NCBI RefSeq assembly: GCF_000218685.1
Contig: NW_006763300.1
Coordinates: 1,147,447 to 1,211,446 of the forward strand
Direction: 5' to 3'
DNA: 64,000 nt
From: Serpula lacrymans var. lacrymans S7.9
Taxonomy: Eukaryota; Basidiomycota; Agaricomycetes; Boletales; Serpulaceae
Program-made: the position numbers and the translations under genes
Shown: piece by piece, positions 60,871 through 64,000 of the stretch
How positions within the stretch are numbered: position 1 is the stretch's first letter
Layout of the letters: the number at the start of each line of letters is the position of its first letter
The notes under the pieces: model-generated
Told to the model about the DNA's origin: nothing
The model's input: the letters and a program-made list of their open reading frames with translations, nothing else
The model's database searches: none

Positions 60871-62030
60871 ATGGAGAAACTGGAAGCGTTATCGTCGATC
60901 ACAAGGGTGAGGTTCTGAGTAGAGGTCCATATAACTCTTATCTTACCAGCACCGCAGTTGAGTGACCGTGTAGTAAGAGTCCTGGGTCAGGTAAGTCGCC
61001 TATATTTCGCCTTCTGTATCTCCTCCATAATCTAAGTCTCCGTAAGAACCCTGGAAAATTCACTCTACAAGGTAAGTTCTACGTCATTCCCGATGATGAG
61101 GAATCAAACCGTCAACTCTTCAAATTAGGGACAAACACCTATCTCATAGGCTTGCGAAACCCGTATAAACTCGTCGACACGGGAGAGGGGCACGCAGACT
61201 ACATCCCCCTCTTAGAGTCCGCACTACGGGACTCGGCAAACACCCATGAACCACATATCTCAGACATCATCATTTCACACTGGCACCACGATCACGTCGG
61301 CGGCATTTCTTCCGTGCTACAGCTTCTCCGTCGTTTATGGGACGACAAGAACGACGGTTCCTCGTATAGACCGCCTCGCTTGCACAAATTTCCTCTGGCA
61401 GCATCACCAGCAGCCACATACGATTCTATCATAGGTTCAGTTCCACGTAACCTCTACACACCCAATCCTAGTGGATCCATGTTTCACGATCTTCATGACA
61501 TGCAGACATTTGCCCTAGATGACTCGTCGATCCTTCGCGTGCTGCACACTCCTGGGCACACTAAAGACTCCATCTCTCTCCATATACCGGGAGATAATGC
61601 ATTATATACTGCCGACACTGTTCTCGGACAGGGCACAGCGGTATTTGAAGACCTTGCATCATATATCGCAAGTCTCCGTAAAATGCTAGACTATCAATCA
61701 ACAGATGCGAGTTCAGACTATACCGCCCTCTATCCTGGACACGGCCCTGTTGTCACCGACGGACCGAAACTCATTAGCACTTACATCGAGCACCGCATGG
61801 AACGGGAGAATCAACTTGTTCACATCTTGAAACAACCCTCACCCCAAGGTCAACCGTGGACAAACTGGGACATCGTATCCACTATTTATGCTGCATATCC
61901 ACCGAATTTGTGGCTGCCTGCATCCAATAGCATAGACCAGCATTTGAAAAAGCTGGAACTCGAGGGAAGGGTCCGAAGATTGGGCGGGGAGGGAAAGGAC
62001 GGAAGCTGGGAGCTACTTTCGAAACTTTAG
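60871..62030 (+). CDS. LACTB2-like metallo-beta-lactamase
   Basis: LACTB2 in animals is a mitochondrial single-strand RNA endonuclease of the metallo-beta-lactamase superfamily, and fungal homologues are also found in polyketide clusters. The N-terminus is built from three short exons: MEKLEALSSITR, LSDRVVRVLGQ and NPGKFTLQ, then GTNTYLIG, matching LACTB2 closely. The zinc motif is ISHWHHDHVGG (HxHxDH). Further ligands are in LHTPGHTKDSISLHIP and YTADTVLGQG, and the fifth is in LYPGHGP. The C-terminal winged-helix-like part includes IVSTIYAAYPPNLWLPA. About 330 residues. No polyketide genes lie nearby, so a housekeeping role is more likely. Confidence 0.88.
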
Positions 62031-62273
62031 TATACGTCACGTCCGCCTGCCCTTTTCGCTATCCAACGATAATATGGGCTGACATTGAAAGTTCAACCGT
62101 AAATCCTGTTCCTCTACATTATGTAGTATATATAAGTGCATATCAATCGTGATGTCCATATCCAAGTGATCACAATGCATCAAAGTTAATATGATGTGAT
62201 GCCCTCCTTCTTTCCAGCTCATCTTCTCTCTGTGAAGAAAGAACAGGTTATTTTGAGTTTCTCCATAACAAAG

Positions 62274-64000
62274 CTAACCACGAACCTTCTCGTTTAAATG
62301 CAGCACAAATACAATAACCGCCAGTATGACCATCGTCACAATGACAGTAAGCGTCACCCATGGTATCCACTCTCCTGGCCTCAAGAACAACTCGCGTTTC
62401 CATCCATCGCTTCCTGTACTTGGCGGGCGTATGACTACACGCGAATTTGGGATGACGCCCTCCATGTTAATAAAATGCTGGTCAGTGTGCTTCGTAGATC
62501 CAACGAAAAGGTTTTCGATATAATTATTCGTCCGTCCAAGCCCGAAGAACGAGTACGGTGTGAGGAGGGAGTGATAGGATGTTTGTGGAAGTTGGCCAAC
62601 TGTGAATGGAACGTTCAATGTTACCGAATCATAATCAGTCTCCTGAAATATGTTACCTTGAGCAGCAGTACGGCGTCCAGAGGTATCAAGCACTGTGTAC
62701 TTGTACGAAGCACCAGAATAACTAACTCCAAAAGGCTAAAACAAATCATTACAACATAAGATACAAACTAGATTGTGGGTACTTACAAGGTAATTTGTGC
62801 CATTCGACGACGTACACCATGAGTTATCGCAAGCACCGTTGAGTACTGAGGATGACGTTAGTATAAGAACTTCTCCATGATTTGAACCACGAGTACCTAT
62901 CGCTTTCAGGAAAAACGCGTCGTAATAGAAGTTGTTTTGGATAAAAGAAACCGTTCCCTGGCCCTGTTCACCGGTCCGTTGTATCAAAACATCCAACGTA
63001 CCCTGGGTGCGATAACTCAGAGCCATATTACTTGACTTTGATTTTGACACTCACATCCTCATCCATATCTAGAAATGCAGCCCCTCTAGCATCCTTGATA
63101 GTTTCCAGAGTCTCTGCACCCTTCGATACAAGCTTCCAGCCTCTCCTCCCATGCCCGTTCTGGTCACATCCAGCCAGACCTTTGGCACACGGTTCAGAGA
63201 ATAAAAGTTTTGGTGTATGAGAATCCCCAGACGCAGCTATAAGCAGAAAATCAGGGAAACCATCTAGATTAGCATCGCCAAGCTTGATGGGGATAGGGAT
63301 GGATGGAGTGTTGGTGGTGTCGTAGAGAAGAAGAGAAGAGGAAGGCGCCGAGTTAGCCGTGGATGACAGGAGGGCAGAAACGGGCACTTGGACGAATGCC
63401 TATAAGCCAGGTTAGATTGTTTAAAAAGACATATCGAATGAACTGACGTCGTTATCGCCGCTTGTGCTCAAGTCAAATTTAAAGTTGGGATCAGCAATAC
63501 ATAACTGCTCTGGTGATCGACATAAACGTTGTCCTTTGCTGTTAACACTGGACGTTGTGGCTGACGCACAAACTGGGAGCTGTTTATTGTATGCAATATT
63601 GATGGTGCATCCCATTCCAATACCAGTGGAAGGAGAATACGAAGAACAGGTAGGGAAGACCATATCAATCGTTCCATCGCGGTCTACGAGGGGTCACTGA
63701 GAAAATAACGACGGAACCGAACAGCGCACTCACCAACATCAGCGAACGATATGGAATGGACTCCGGAGGGTAAAGATCCCTGCTGTGCCAACGAGAAACC
63801 GGCGTCCTTGTTGTTGATCCATATTTGGAATGATTTATGGCCAGAGCCATCATCGCATACAAGGAAGACGTCTGTACGTAAGTGAAATATATGAGCCAAA
63901 TTTCGAGAATGAGATGATAAGAACAGGATCTAACCTGCTAGACAGTCTCCGTTGAAGTCTATAACAGCATTACTATGTGGGTTGGATAATGTACACTGGG
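62274..64000 (-). CDS. ITFG1/TIP-like FG-GAP membrane protein (partial)
   Basis: The gene reads leftward and enters from beyond the right edge, so the N-terminus is missing. It has FG-GAP/integrin-alpha-like calcium-binding blades: DFNGDCLADVFLVCDDGSG, DRDGTIDMVFPTCSSYSPST, GDANLDGFPDFLLIAASGDS and LDMDEDGTLDVLIQRTGEQG. It also has cysteine-containing ACDNSWCTSSNGTNYL and the conserved PFGVSYSGASYKYTVLDTSG followed by RRTAAQGNIFQ. The luminal tail YIENLFVG leads into one membrane helix (PWVTLTVIVTMVILAVIVFV) and a short cytosolic end HLNEKVRG. This matches T-cell immunomodulatory protein (TIP/ITFG1), a conserved type I membrane protein. Several introns are visible. Confidence 0.85.

Overview
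The window is nuclear DNA from a filamentous basidiomycete, most likely an agaricomycete. Nearly every gene is broken by short introns, usually 50-65 bp with GT-AG borders, and genes are packed a few hundred bases apart on both strands. The marker content fits: a fungal-type eEF3, a Dicer-like protein, a fungal Cdc42, a secreted A1 aspartic protease of the polyporopepsin kind, a DUF6533-type seven-helix membrane protein, an M50B-like protease, and a very large 2OG-oxygenase-like protein of a kind known from mushrooms. I see no prokaryotic features, CRISPR array, intact transposon or rRNA/tRNA gene. Gene spans run from start codon to stop codon and include introns. I placed splice sites by eye from reading frame, family similarity and GT/AG borders.

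Layout from the left. Positions 1-12000: a membrane-anchored amidohydrolase (partial), an N-terminal protein methyltransferase, an RNase P subunit (POP7), eRF1, an acidic-tailed hypothetical protein, a possible 46-residue protein and a phosducin-like protein. Positions 12000-26000: a Dicer-like RNase III enzyme, a long WD40 protein, Cdc42, the splicing factor SF3b4 (HSH49) and EMC4. Positions 26000-41000: a spartin-like senescence-domain protein, a DUF6533-type membrane protein, PIG-X/PBN1, adenylate kinase, a membrane-anchored beta-lactamase-fold protein, the 2OG-oxygenase-like protein and the oligosaccharyltransferase subunit WBP1. Positions 41000-48400: a coiled-coil basidiomycete protein, a small putatively myristoylated protein, an aspartic protease and a 2.5 kb gene-poor stretch. 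Positions 48400-64000: V-ATPase subunit a, eEF3, an M50B-like protease, CWC22, a LACTB2-like metallo-beta-lactamase and an ITFG1/TIP homologue (partial).

Most genes are core eukaryotic housekeeping genes and do not form one pathway. Themes recur: translation (eRF1, eEF3, adenylate kinase for energy), RNA processing (POP7, Dicer, SF3b4, CWC22), and endomembrane or secretory functions (EMC4, PIG-X, WBP1, V-ATPase, aspartic protease). There are many divergent pairs with short shared promoters: amidohydrolase/methyltransferase, POP7/eRF1, phosducin-like/Dicer, PIG-X/adenylate kinase, 2OG-like/WBP1 and CWC22/LACTB2-like.

The most unusual observations are as follows. The 2OG-oxygenase-like protein carries its metal motif in a 15-nt microexon, and two of its three iron ligands are changed. 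Stop-free introns of 3n length sit inside the catalytic core of Dicer RNase IIIb and near the end of V-ATPase subunit a. Cdc42 has a CaaX box ending in alanine and a GC-AG intron. Two small, unrecognised proteins are also present. I did not find a convincing new multi-gene system.
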